From assembly GCA_002431285.1 (NCBI GenBank), contig DJEF01000028.1, forward strand, positions 32,883 to 63,229: 30,347 nt of DNA. Direction: 5' to 3'. The stretch's first letter is position 1. Every line of letters starts with the position of its first letter. The position numbers were made by a program, and so were the translations under genes. Source of the stretch: Ruminococcaceae bacterium UBA5905 (GTDB lineage: Bacteria; Bacillota; Clostridia; Oscillospirales; Acutalibacteraceae). The notes under the pieces are model-generated. The model saw only the letters and a program-made list of their open reading frames with translations, was not told the DNA's origin and did not search any database. Below are positions 23,334 through 30,112 of the stretch, piece after piece.

Positions 23334-23405
23334 AGTATACTATGGGAGCCGGTCACTTGTAAAGGGGCTCCGCCAAAATGTAAGATTTTCCGTCAAAAAT
23401 GTAAG
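23334..23405 (-). promoter_or_regulatory. Promoter of the LiaF-like operon with tandem upstream repeats
   Basis: Minus-strand TTACAA (23357-23362), 17-bp spacer, TATACT (23334-23339). Directly upstream of the -35 lie two direct repeats, CTTACATTTTGGCGG-like (23370-23384 and 23390-23405), offset about two helical turns: the usual arrangement of a response-regulator activator site. Confidence 0.65.
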
Positions 23406-23477
23406 AAATCCGCAAGAATTCTCCCCGCCGTCTTCCGCAAAGCCCGGGGCAGGGACACGCGGTTACAAAACTGTCAT

Positions 23478-23506
23478 TTGCCAAATACGTCCCCATATGG
23501 TATGAT
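23478..23506 (+). promoter_or_regulatory. Sigma-A promoter of the DUF4349 lipoprotein gene
   Basis: TTGCCA (23478-23483), 17-bp spacer, TATGAT (23501-23506), with a TATGG extended -10. Confidence 0.7.
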
Positions 23507-23541
23507 GCTCTCAGGATAGGATCGAAGGAGGTTGGAGGAGA

Positions 23542-24432
23542 ATGAAAAAGCGTATCGGAATCGCCCTGCTGTCACTGTGCCTGCTGATCGGGCTGACCGC
23601 CTGCGGCGCAAGCGGCAAGGCGTACAACCGGATGGCTACCGAGGATCAGTACACTGCCGAGGAAGACGGCAGCGTTTCCGGCAGCGCCGCCACCCAGCGC
23701 AAGGTGATCGTCACTGCCCGCTATGAGGTGCAGACGCAGAAATTCACCGAGGCGGTGCAGCGGCTGGAAACACTGGTGCAGGAGCAGGGCGGCTATGTGG
23801 AAGAATCCGACATCAGCGGCGAATCCACCGATAACGGCAGCGGCTACTATGTGCTGCGCCTGCCCATCGACAAGGTGGAGGGTTTCGGGGCGGCGCTGGC
23901 GCAGGTGGGGACGGTGCAGAGCCATTCCCGCAGCGAGGAGGACATCACCGACCAATACTACGATACCGACGCTCACATCAAGGCAAAGACCGCCCAGCGG
24001 GACCGGCTGCTGGCGCTCATTGAACGGGCGGAAAATCTGGATACGCTCCTCAAGCTGGAGCAGGAGCTGGCGGAGGTGCAGGGGGAGCTGGACAGCCTGA
24101 CGGGGCAACTCAAGCGCTACGATAATCAGGTTTCCTATGCCACGGTACAGGTGCGCCTGTACCAGACCGCCCTGACCCGCAGCGGCAATACACCGTATGG
24201 CTCCCGGCTGGCGGAGGCGTTCACCGGGGCGTTCTCCACGGCGCTGGAGGTATTCAAGGACATGGGCATTGCGCTGGTGTGGATGCTGCCGTTCCTGCTG
24301 ATTGTGGCGGTGGTGGTGCTGATCGTGCTGCTGGCGACCCGCAAGCAGCGGCGGCGGCGTAAGGCGCAGCGGCAGTCGGGACGGGTATATGCCCCGCCCA
24401 CGCAGCCACCCACGCATACAAACGAACCGTAA
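23542..24432 (+). CDS. DUF4349 domain lipoprotein
   Basis: A 296-residue lipoprotein. The signal peptide ends in a lipobox, LTAC, with C21 as the lipidated residue. The DUF4349 domain runs from ~55 to 265: a beta segment (RKVIVTARYEVQTQKFTEAV), a typical VEESDISG turn, a central coiled coil (~145-195, ERAENLDTLLKLEQELAEVQ) and a C-terminal transmembrane helix (VWMLPFLLIVAVVVLIVLLA) followed by a very basic cytoplasmic tail ending in prolines. So it is attached to the membrane at both ends. Function of the family is unknown. Strong ribosome binding site GGAGGTTGGAGGAG; own promoter and terminator. Confidence 0.87.
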   Translation: MKKRIGIALLSLCLLIGLTACGASGKAYNRMATEDQYTAEEDGSVSGSAATQRKVIVTARYEVQTQKFTEAVQRLETLVQEQGGYVEESDISGESTDNGSGYYVLRLPIDKVEGFGAALAQVGTVQSHSRSEEDITDQYYDTDAHIKAKTAQRDRLLALIERAENLDTLLKLEQELAEVQGELDSLTGQLKRYDNQVSYATVQVRLYQTALTRSGNTPYGSRLAEAFTGAFSTALEVFKDMGIALVWMLPFLLIVAVVVLIVLLATRKQRRRRKAQRQSGRVYAPPTQPPTHTNEP

Positions 24433-24443
24433 CCGAGGTACAG

Positions 24444-24489
24444 AGCCGCTCTTTTTGAGGGCGGCTTTGTAATTTTTGCAATTTTTTTG
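24444..24489 (+). terminator. Terminator of the DUF4349 gene
   Basis: Eight-base arms (24444-24451, 24459-24466, one G-U pair) followed by two T-rich runs up to 24489. Confidence 0.7.
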
Positions 24490-24515
24490 CAACCTTGTCC
24501 GGATATTTGCGGCTT
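24487..24515 (+). promoter_or_regulatory. Possible ECF-type promoter of the sigma-serpin unit
   Basis: TGCAACC (24488-24494), about 15 bp, then CGGCTTA. Many ECF promoters have an AAC-centred -35 and CGTC-like -10; the -35 fits, the -10 only partly. There is no good sigma-A promoter here, so autoregulation is plausible but unproven. Confidence 0.4.
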
Positions 24516-24537
24516 AGAGGGTGAAAGGGGGGAGACG

Positions 24538-25098
24538 ATGGAGGATCGGCAGATCGTCGAGTTGTATTGGCAGCGGCAGGAGCGCGCCATCCGGGAGACC
24601 GACCGGGCGTATGGGCAAACCCTGCGGGGGCTGTCGTATCGGATTTTATCCGATTGGGAGGATAGCCGGGAATGTGTCAACGATACCTATTGGCACACCT
24701 GGAACTCCCTGCCGCCCCATAAGCCGGAGTCCTTGTGCGCCTACGTGATCCGGATCCTGCGGCAGGTGTCCATCGACCGCTACCGCCGCCGCCGGGCGGA
24801 GAAACGGGGCGGCACAGAATACGCCGCCTCGCTGGAGGAACTGGCGGACTGTGTCAGCGGCGCCGAAACGCCCCAGAGCGAGACGGAGGGCGCCGCGCTG
24901 GCGGAAGCCATCGGACGGTGGCTGTCCGCGCAGCCGGAGCCGGTGCAGCAGGCATTTATGCAGCGGTATTTTTATGCCGAGCCGATCGCCGCCATCGCCA
25001 CCCGCCTCCACGAGCCGCAGGGCAGTGTCAAAAGCCGACTCTGTCGGGCACGACAGGCGCTACGGCAATATCTGGAACAGGAAGGATGGGACCTATGA
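24538..25098 (+). CDS. ECF RNA polymerase sigma factor
   Basis: A 186-residue sigma factor. Region 2 at ~15-85 (LRGLSYRILSDWEDSRECVN, DTYWHTWNSLPPHKPESLCA, ILRQVSIDRYRRRRAEKR) and region 4 at ~125-180 (LSAQPEPVQQAFMQRYFYAE, IATRLHEPQGSVKSRLCRAR). The start is the ATG after GGGGGGAGACG; the longer frame would begin inside the preceding terminator. It overlaps the serpin gene as ATGA, the arrangement normally seen between ECF sigma factors and their anti-sigma factors. Confidence 0.93.
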   Translation: MEDRQIVELYWQRQERAIRETDRAYGQTLRGLSYRILSDWEDSRECVNDTYWHTWNSLPPHKPESLCAYVIRILRQVSIDRYRRRRAEKRGGTEYAASLEELADCVSGAETPQSETEGAALAEAIGRWLSAQPEPVQQAFMQRYFYAEPIAAIATRLHEPQGSVKSRLCRARQALRQYLEQEGWDL

Positions 25099-26519
25099 AC
25101 AAAGAGCAATTGAGCGACGCCATCGGCCGTGTGGAGGATTCTCTGGTGGTAAAGACCGTCCCCCGGCGCAAAAAGCGGAATTGGTGGATCGGTGCGGTGG
25201 CAGCGGCTGCCTGCATTGCCATCGGGGCAGGAGCGGTGCTGCTGCCGAATCGCCGCCCCGCCGCCGGTTTGCCGGGCAGCGTCCGGACGCTGGCGCTGGC
25301 GGTGTATCCGCCGGAACTGACCGAGCCGGAGCAGGACGACGAAGGAAACTACACCGACCCGCAAGCGGGGGAGGACTGGTGGGATCGCTGCTGGGAGAAC
25401 GATCGTCGCGCCGCCGACACCGTGCCATCCCTGTCCGCTTATCAGACCGCCGTCACCCGGCAGTTTTTATCCGACCGTAACGGAGAAAACCGGGTCATGT
25501 CCCCGCTGAATCTGTATATGGCGTTGGGCATGCTGGCGGAATGCACCGACGGCGACAGCCGCAGTCAGATTTTGCAGCTGCTGGGCGCCGATACCGCGGA
25601 GCAGCTGCGGCAGCGGGTGAACGCCCTGTGGCTGGCGGAATACCGGGACAGTCGCCGGGGCGTCTGCCGCCTGGCCAATTCCCTGTGGCTGCGGCAGGGG
25701 GGCGGCTATCGGCAGAAAACGCTGGATACGTTGGCAAAAGACTATTTTGCCTCCTCCTTCAGCGGCAAAATGGGATCGGATGGGTATAACCAATCGCTGC
25801 GGGGCTGGCTGAATCAGCAGACCGGCGGGCTGCTGAAGCAGGCAGCGGACGCGGTGGAGCTGCAGGAGAGAACGGTGATCGCGCTGGCCAGCACGGTGTA
25901 TTTCAGCGCCCGGTGGTCGTATGAATTTGACCCAGCAAACACCGTATCCGATGTGTTCCATACTGCGAAAGGAGACGTAACCTGCGATTACCTGCGCCAG
26001 GAAAATTGGGATACCGACGTCTATTCCGGCGAGGGCTTTCGGGCGCTGAGTCTGGAGTTTGGCGCCGATTCCTGCCGGATGTGGTTTGTGCTGCCCGATG
26101 AGGACGTGTCCCCGGACACACTGCTGGCAAGCGGCGCGTGGCTGGGGGATATGGGCGAAGGGCAGACCAGCCGGGTGTCGCTCCGGGTGCCGAAATTCGA
26201 TGTATCCGGCGATATGGATTTGGCAGCGGGCCTGCAGGCGTTGGGCGTGACAGAGGTGTTTGACGAGGAGCGTGCCGACTTCTCCCCTCTCTCCGACGAT
26301 GGTGGGTGCCTGACCCGGATTCAGCACGCCGCCCGGGTGATGGTGGACGAGGAGGGCTGCACGGCGGCAGCCTTTACCGTGGAGCTGAAGGACGGATCCA
26401 TGACACCTAAGGACCCGCCCCGGGTGGATTTCCACCTGGATCGCCCGTTCCTGTTCTATATCACCGGCGACACCGGCAATGTGCTGTTCGCCGGAGTGGT
26501 GGAGCAGCCGCAGGGATAA
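25095..26519 (+). CDS. Membrane-anchored serpin in the anti-sigma position
   Basis: A 474-residue protein: a ~29-residue charged cytoplasmic segment (MNKEQLSDAIGRVEDSLVVK), a transmembrane helix (~30-50, WWIGAVAAAACIAIGAGAVLL), a linker, and a full serpin fold from ~113 to 474. Serpin marks: ENRVMSPLNLYMALGMLAEC, the shutter TVYFSARWSYEFD, the reactive-loop hinge EEGCTAAAFT (419-428) with small residues as in inhibitory serpins, and DRPFLFYI (449-456). The scissile bond lies within ~431-440. An inhibitory serpin outside the cell would trap a serine or cysteine protease. Its cytoplasmic stub may hold the sigma factor; that is inferred only from ATGA coupling and topology. Confidence 0.9.
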   Translation: MNKEQLSDAIGRVEDSLVVKTVPRRKKRNWWIGAVAAAACIAIGAGAVLLPNRRPAAGLPGSVRTLALAVYPPELTEPEQDDEGNYTDPQAGEDWWDRCWENDRRAADTVPSLSAYQTAVTRQFLSDRNGENRVMSPLNLYMALGMLAECTDGDSRSQILQLLGADTAEQLRQRVNALWLAEYRDSRRGVCRLANSLWLRQGGGYRQKTLDTLAKDYFASSFSGKMGSDGYNQSLRGWLNQQTGGLLKQAADAVELQERTVIALASTVYFSARWSYEFDPANTVSDVFHTAKGDVTCDYLRQENWDTDVYSGEGFRALSLEFGADSCRMWFVLPDEDVSPDTLLASGAWLGDMGEGQTSRVSLRVPKFDVSGDMDLAAGLQALGVTEVFDEERADFSPLSDDGGCLTRIQHAARVMVDEEGCTAAAFTVELKDGSMTPKDPPRVDFHLDRPFLFYITGDTGNVLFAGVVEQPQG

Positions 26520-26530
26520 AAAATTCGGGG

Positions 26531-26559
26531 TTGTCTTTTTCCGGAATGTTTGATATACT
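26531..26559 (+). promoter_or_regulatory. Sigma-A promoter of the GT2-GtrA gene
   Basis: TTGTCT (26531-26536), 17-bp spacer, TATACT (26554-26559). It begins 12 bp after the serpin stop codon. Confidence 0.7.
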
Positions 26560-26562
26560 GGG

Positions 26563-26596
26563 GTGGGAAATGGCGGCATTTCCCACTCTATTTTTT
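26563..26596 (+). terminator. Hairpin with T run at the serpin/GT2 junction
   Basis: Ten-base arms (26563-26572, 26577-26586) followed by TCTATTTTTT. It would end read-through from the serpin operon, yet it overlaps the predicted start site of the next gene, so that mRNA would begin with this hairpin. Confidence 0.7.
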
Positions 26597-26622
26597 ATAC
26601 AGTGTACAAAAGGGGTTACAGG

Positions 26623-27681
26623 ATGGATATTACGGTTATTATCCCCTCGCTGAATCCGGACGAAAAGCTGCTGCGGGTGGTGCAGGGGATGCTGGATGCG
26701 GGATTCACCGATGTGCTGCTGGTCAACGACGGCAGTGACGAGAACCACATGGAGCCGTTCCGGCAGGCGGGGGCGCTGCCCGGCGTGACGGTGCTGCGCC
26801 ACGAGGTGAATCGAGGCAAGGGACGGGCGCTGAAAACGGCTTTCGCCTATATATTGGAGCAGCGTCCGGATTGCCGGGGCGTGGTGACGGTGGACGGCGA
26901 CGGACAGCACGGCGCCGCCGATGTGCTGCGGCTGGCGCAGGCGCTGCTGGCGGATGACAGCCGGCTGTATCTGGGGGTGCGGGATTTCAGCCGTCCCGAC
27001 GTGCCGGCGCGCAGCCGTTTCGGCAATCGCACCACCAGCCTGACCTTCCGGCTGCTGTGCGGAGTGCGGATCAGCGATACCCAGACCGGGCTGCGGGGCA
27101 TCCCCCGGCAGTTTCTGGAGCCGCTCATGCAGGTGTCCGGCGAACGGTTCGAGTATGAGACGAATATGCTGCTGGAGCTGCGACGGCTGCGGATTCCCTA
27201 TGCGGAGCTGCCCATCGAAACCATCTACATAGAAGAAAACCAAACCAGTCATTTCCGCCCGGTGCGGGACAGTCTGCGGATATACTGGCTGATCCTGCGG
27301 CACTTTATCGGGTATATGGGGGCGAGCCTCGGCTGCTTCCTGCTGGATCTGGGCCTGTTCACCCTATGCGGGCATCTGCTGTTCGCCGGTCTGCCGGAAG
27401 AGCAACAAATTCTCTGGTCCACCGTAGTGGCGCGGGTCTGCTCGTCGCTTTTGAATTTTACCCTCAATCGACGGGCGGTGTTCCGCTCTCGAGAATCGCT
27501 GGGACAGACCCTATGGAAATACTACGCTCTGTGCGTATGCCAGATGCTGGCCAGCGCCGGGCTGGTGATGGCGGTCTGCGCTCTGCTGCCGCTGCATCAG
27601 ACGGTGGCGAAATTCCTGGTGGATACGGTGCTGTTTTGCGTCAGCTACCAGATCCAGCGCCGGTTTGTATTCAAAGTGTGA
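26623..27681 (+). CDS. Glycosyltransferase family 2 - GtrA fusion protein
   Basis: A 352-residue two-domain protein. Residues 1-~215 are a dolichyl-phosphate-mannose-synthase-like GT2 (ITVIIPSLNPDEKLLRVVQG, LLVNDGSD, VTVDGDGQHGAADV as the metal-binding motif, DTQTGLRGIPRQFL). Residues ~227-352 are a GtrA domain with four helices and its signature LNFTLNRRAVFRS. The first domain would load a sugar onto undecaprenyl phosphate, the second would help flip it for decoration of wall or teichoic polymers. The start at 26623 follows AAAAGGGG; own promoter. Confidence 0.9.
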   Translation: MDITVIIPSLNPDEKLLRVVQGMLDAGFTDVLLVNDGSDENHMEPFRQAGALPGVTVLRHEVNRGKGRALKTAFAYILEQRPDCRGVVTVDGDGQHGAADVLRLAQALLADDSRLYLGVRDFSRPDVPARSRFGNRTTSLTFRLLCGVRISDTQTGLRGIPRQFLEPLMQVSGERFEYETNMLLELRRLRIPYAELPIETIYIEENQTSHFRPVRDSLRIYWLILRHFIGYMGASLGCFLLDLGLFTLCGHLLFAGLPEEQQILWSTVVARVCSSLLNFTLNRRAVFRSRESLGQTLWKYYALCVCQMLASAGLVMAVCALLPLHQTVAKFLVDTVLFCVSYQIQRRFVFKV

Positions 27682-27722
27682 CAGCGCGCAGAGCGGCCGC
27701 CTGCGGATATAGGTGATAAACC

Positions 27723-27756
27723 ACACCGCCGGGTTCCGAATGGAACCCGGCGGTGT
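27723..27756. terminator. Strong hairpin after the GT2-GtrA gene
   Basis: Perfect 15-bp arms (27723-27737, 27742-27756), 4-nt loop. No T run on either side, so termination may be weak, but position 42 bp past the stop fits. Confidence 0.6.
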
Positions 27757-27853
27757 CAGTCTGTCAAAGAACCCCTGCTTTCAAATAACGAAAGCATGGG
27801 TCTCCTGCAGTTTGGGGAATCATCAACGAATATAACCCGGGAAACGGAGTTTT

Positions 27854-28063
27854 TTAACTCCGATTTGCCGGCTTTTTCAGGCTCGTGGCCGCACATTTAA
27901 GCCTGACCCATCGCGTGACGACGGCCAAGCCCCCGCGGTGTGTATAACGCATCGCGTGTTTCTCCTGCGCATCCGCAAAGACCCGCTCAACGCCGGTTTT
28001 ACAACGGAAAGGGCCACGGCGCCGTTCGAGGACGATATCGACGACGGGCATTCCAAGCAACAA
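27854..28063 (-). pseudogene. Transposase C-terminal remnant (IS1182-like)
   Basis: The minus-strand frame ends with TGVERVFADAQEKHAMRYTH, RGGLAVVTRWVRLK and AATSLKKPANRS, which matches the conserved C-terminal end of IS1182-type DDE transposases (ERVFADAKE...RYT...RG...LKKLA). Homology fades upstream of about 28014; the catalytic part is gone. Just beyond the stop are an imperfect inverted repeat around 27775-27810 and TTTGACAGACTG-like sequence that may be the old element end. Dead gene. Confidence 0.7.
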
Positions 28064-28184
28064 GACTGGTGGATCATGAAAGAGCGGGTAGAAAAGTTTG
28101 CAGCGAAAAGAGAAAGCTCATCATAGGCGATCGATGATCAGGGCTTGCCGATAAAATGGATATTGCATATTTCTGCTGTATCGA

Positions 28185-28709
28185 CTATTCCCTTATGGCA
28201 AAGTAAGTCTTGTCCTCATATGCCCCGTAGCCATATCTTAAGTATTTACACTGGTCGAGCTTCACGCTAAACACAGAAATACAATCAATAGAGCCCTCAG
28301 TCCCAAAGGTTTTCCTCCCAAATTCCGAAAGACCAAGATTTTCATCTGCGTCATATGTATAAGTGTCTCCCTCGATCGTACCATCATTCAAGATCATTTT
28401 CATTGAAGATGGGCTAAACTCTTTTCCGTTTAAGTTGACAGCCTTCATATTGAATTTAATGATAACGTAATCGTGTGACTCGTTACCGACTAGCTCCTTT
28501 GCTTTGTCACCGGTGATGATCTCCGAAATGCAAACCTGCACATCTCGTTCGTCCGGACAAATGTCCACATATTCTCCCAGAGGAACAAGGTTATCCGGCG
28601 AACTTCCCTTCGTTGTTTTAGGCTTTTGAAACACTTGAAATACGCCAGACTCGCACCCGCTCAATAAAAGCATACAGATGACCAACAAAATCGGCAATGT
28701 TTTTTTCAT
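28185..28709 (-). CDS. Putative lipoprotein with DUF4352-like domain
   Basis: A 174-residue lipoprotein: signal peptide with lipobox LSGC (C19), a short linker, then a beta-rich domain (YVDICPDERDVQVCISEIIT, YVIIKFNMKAVNLNGKEFSP) that resembles the immunoglobulin-like DUF4352/telokin-like fold. Assignment to that family is tentative. Clear GAGGAGG site 7 nt before the ATG. Its base composition is far more AT-rich than the neighbouring genes, suggesting acquisition. It probably forms a transcript with the DUF3862-like gene 56 bp upstream. No terminator was found. Confidence 0.75.
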   Translation of the reverse strand: MKKTLPILLVICMLLLSGCESGVFQVFQKPKTTKGSSPDNLVPLGEYVDICPDERDVQVCISEIITGDKAKELVGNESHDYVIIKFNMKAVNLNGKEFSPSSMKMILNDGTIEGDTYTYDADENLGLSEFGRKTFGTEGSIDCISVFSVKLDQCKYLRYGYGAYEDKTYFAIRE

Positions 28710-28765
28710 CAGTAGACCTCCTCAAAAAATTGATAAAAGGGGGGATCGTTTCTCATGTAGGGATT

Positions 28766-29134
28766 TTAAAAACGGCCGTTTTTACCATATACTTTTCCGC
28801 CCTGAAAAGTGATCGTCGCCGACCCGCTGTTGTTACCGGTATTCCACACATAAACCTTTACTTCTTCATCACCATCACCATATTGTGTAAATAAATAGCC
28901 ATCTTCTCCAATTAGTTCTTTGACCTCGGCATAGGTCATCCCGACATTGATCGCTTCATATTTTTCGGATGTTATTTTGTTGCGGCGGTTTCCTCCGCTG
29001 AAGGTGAACACACTGAAAATGATTGCTCCCACCAAAAAAAGCAAGGCTAAAACCATAACGAAAACAGTCAGCGGAGAATTCTTTTGATACCATTTGGGAG
29101 TTGCTGATGATGCATTTTGATTTATGAAAAACAA
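28766..29134 (-). CDS. DUF3862-like membrane protein, probably 5'-truncated
   Basis: A 122-residue frame: a transmembrane helix (~22-44, LTVFVMVLALLFLVGAIIFS) and a DUF3862/SmpA-like domain (ITSEKYEAINVGMTYAEVKE, ATITFQGGKVYGK). Related proteins often have an N-terminal zinc ribbon, which is absent. The only start in frame is a TTG that touches GAGAAAGG with no spacing, and a TGA lies three codons upstream. With the change to GC-rich DNA near 29160 this suggests that the true 5' end has been lost. AT-rich like its neighbour. Confidence 0.6.
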   Translation of the reverse strand: MFFINQNASSATPKWYQKNSPLTVFVMVLALLFLVGAIIFSVFTFSGGNRRNKITSEKYEAINVGMTYAEVKELIGEDGYLFTQYGDGDEEVKVYVWNTGNNSGSATITFQGGKVYGKNGRF

Positions 29135-29243
29135 CCTTTCTCAAATTGATTTTGGAGTCTTTATCGGTAACGAGCAGCTGGACGAGTACATCCTCAAAAG
29201 CCGGCAGCGCCGGGCGCTGAAGACCAGCGGCGTGCTCACATAA
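29124..29243 (+). pseudogene. 39-codon frame, possible gene fragment
   Basis: A plus-strand ATG frame (MKNNLSQIDFGVFIGNEQLD, then EYILKSRQRRALKTSGVLT) that overlaps the 5' end of the DUF3862-like frame. Its first third is AT-rich and the rest GC-rich with codon use of the main genome, so the end may be the tail of an older gene joined to foreign DNA. No ribosome binding site. I do not recognise the product. Confidence 0.25.
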
Positions 29244-29640
29244 CAAAATATCCCGCTGCCAAACGATTTATATTATAGCATAGGAGGGTCAACAATGCAA
29301 GCAACAACAATCGTATCTTGTCGGGATCTGCAGCGTTACAATATCGGGATTTTTGCGGCGGCGACACAGAGGCCGAGCAAGGGGAACGCACCCGTTTCCG
29401 GCACGGCGCATTTCCCCCATTTTATATGCGTCATACCCGTCGGCTTGCTCCCGCCGTGGGTACTGTATGGATGCCGGATAACCCAATCGACAAAATTCAC
29501 GATTTCGTCAAAATTCTCCGACGGATACAGGACGGCCCCTCCATTCGGGATCGGAAAAACGCGGCAATAGCGCCGCATTGACACTGTAAAATCTATTTTA
29601 CTCGGAGTTTTACCCGGAGCCACCGGGGGGCACAGCCAAG
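29244..29640. other. Ambiguous 400-bp stretch with frames on both strands
   Basis: Two overlapping frames compete. On the plus strand, 29295-29570 begins at an ATG 7 nt after AGGAGGG but its 91-residue product looks unlike a protein. On the minus strand, 29336-29578 (81 codons) has protein-like sequence (CRVFPIPNGGAVLYPSENFD, EIVNFVDWVIRHPYSTHGG) but no ribosome binding site. One may be a gene remnant. I do not call either as a gene. Confidence 0.35.
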
Positions 29641-29645
29641 ATCTG

Positions 29646-29684
29646 CACAAAAAACAAAGGTGTCTGCCAACCGGCAGACACCTT
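29646..29684 (-). terminator. Intrinsic terminator of the zinc-ribbon gene
   Basis: Twelve-base arms (29657-29668, 29673-29684), 4-nt loop, followed on the minus strand by TTGTTTTTT. Confidence 0.85.
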
Positions 29685-29707
29685 CACTTTAAGAACGTTG
29701 CAGCAGA

Positions 29708-29983
29708 TTATTCGCCCTTCTGAGCAGCAAAGCACTCGCTGCAGTATACGGGACGATCCTCGCGGGGACGGAACGGCACCTTGCAGGGCTTGCCGCAATT
29801 GGCGCAAACCGCATCGTGCATCTCGCGCTCCGGACGACCGGCGCTCTTGCGCGCGTCACGGCAGGCCTTGCAGCGCTGGGGCTCGTTCACAAAGCCCTTC
29901 TCCGCATAGAACTCCTGCTCGCCGGCGGTAAAGATGAACTCATTGCCGCACTCTTTGCATACTAACGTCTTGTCTTCGTACAT
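29708..29983 (-). CDS. Small double zinc-ribbon protein
   Basis: A 91-residue protein with two cysteine clusters: residues ~9-43 (VCKECGNEFIFTAGEQEFYA ... RCKACRDARK) and ~58-87 (VCANCGKPCKVPFRPREDRP, VYCSEC). The first, CxxCGxxFxFTxGEQxFYxxKG, is a widespread bacterial zinc ribbon; the second, CxxCG...VPFxPxxxRPVYCxxC, is also known. Function unknown, probably nucleic acid or protein binding. Start at 29983 with GAGGT upstream. It follows the SigH-like gene in the same frame with 129 bp between the sigma stop and this ATG, so it is probably cotranscribed. Confidence 0.85.
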   Translation of the reverse strand: MYEDKTLVCKECGNEFIFTAGEQEFYAEKGFVNEPQRCKACRDARKSAGRPEREMHDAVCANCGKPCKVPFRPREDRPVYCSECFAAQKGE

Positions 29984-30112
29984 GGATGGATACCTCGCTT
30001 TGAAATGATAATAACTGCCCAGCCACGGATTCAGACCGACATAGTATGCCAAGCGCTGACCAGGGTTGCCGGGGCATTTATTGCAAACGGCCTCATGCCG
30101 CTTTTGCCAAAA

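Noticed and set aside
23370..23405. Two direct repeats considered as a CRISPR array
   Set aside because: Only two imperfect 15-bp units with a 5-bp gap, next to a promoter; fits an operator.
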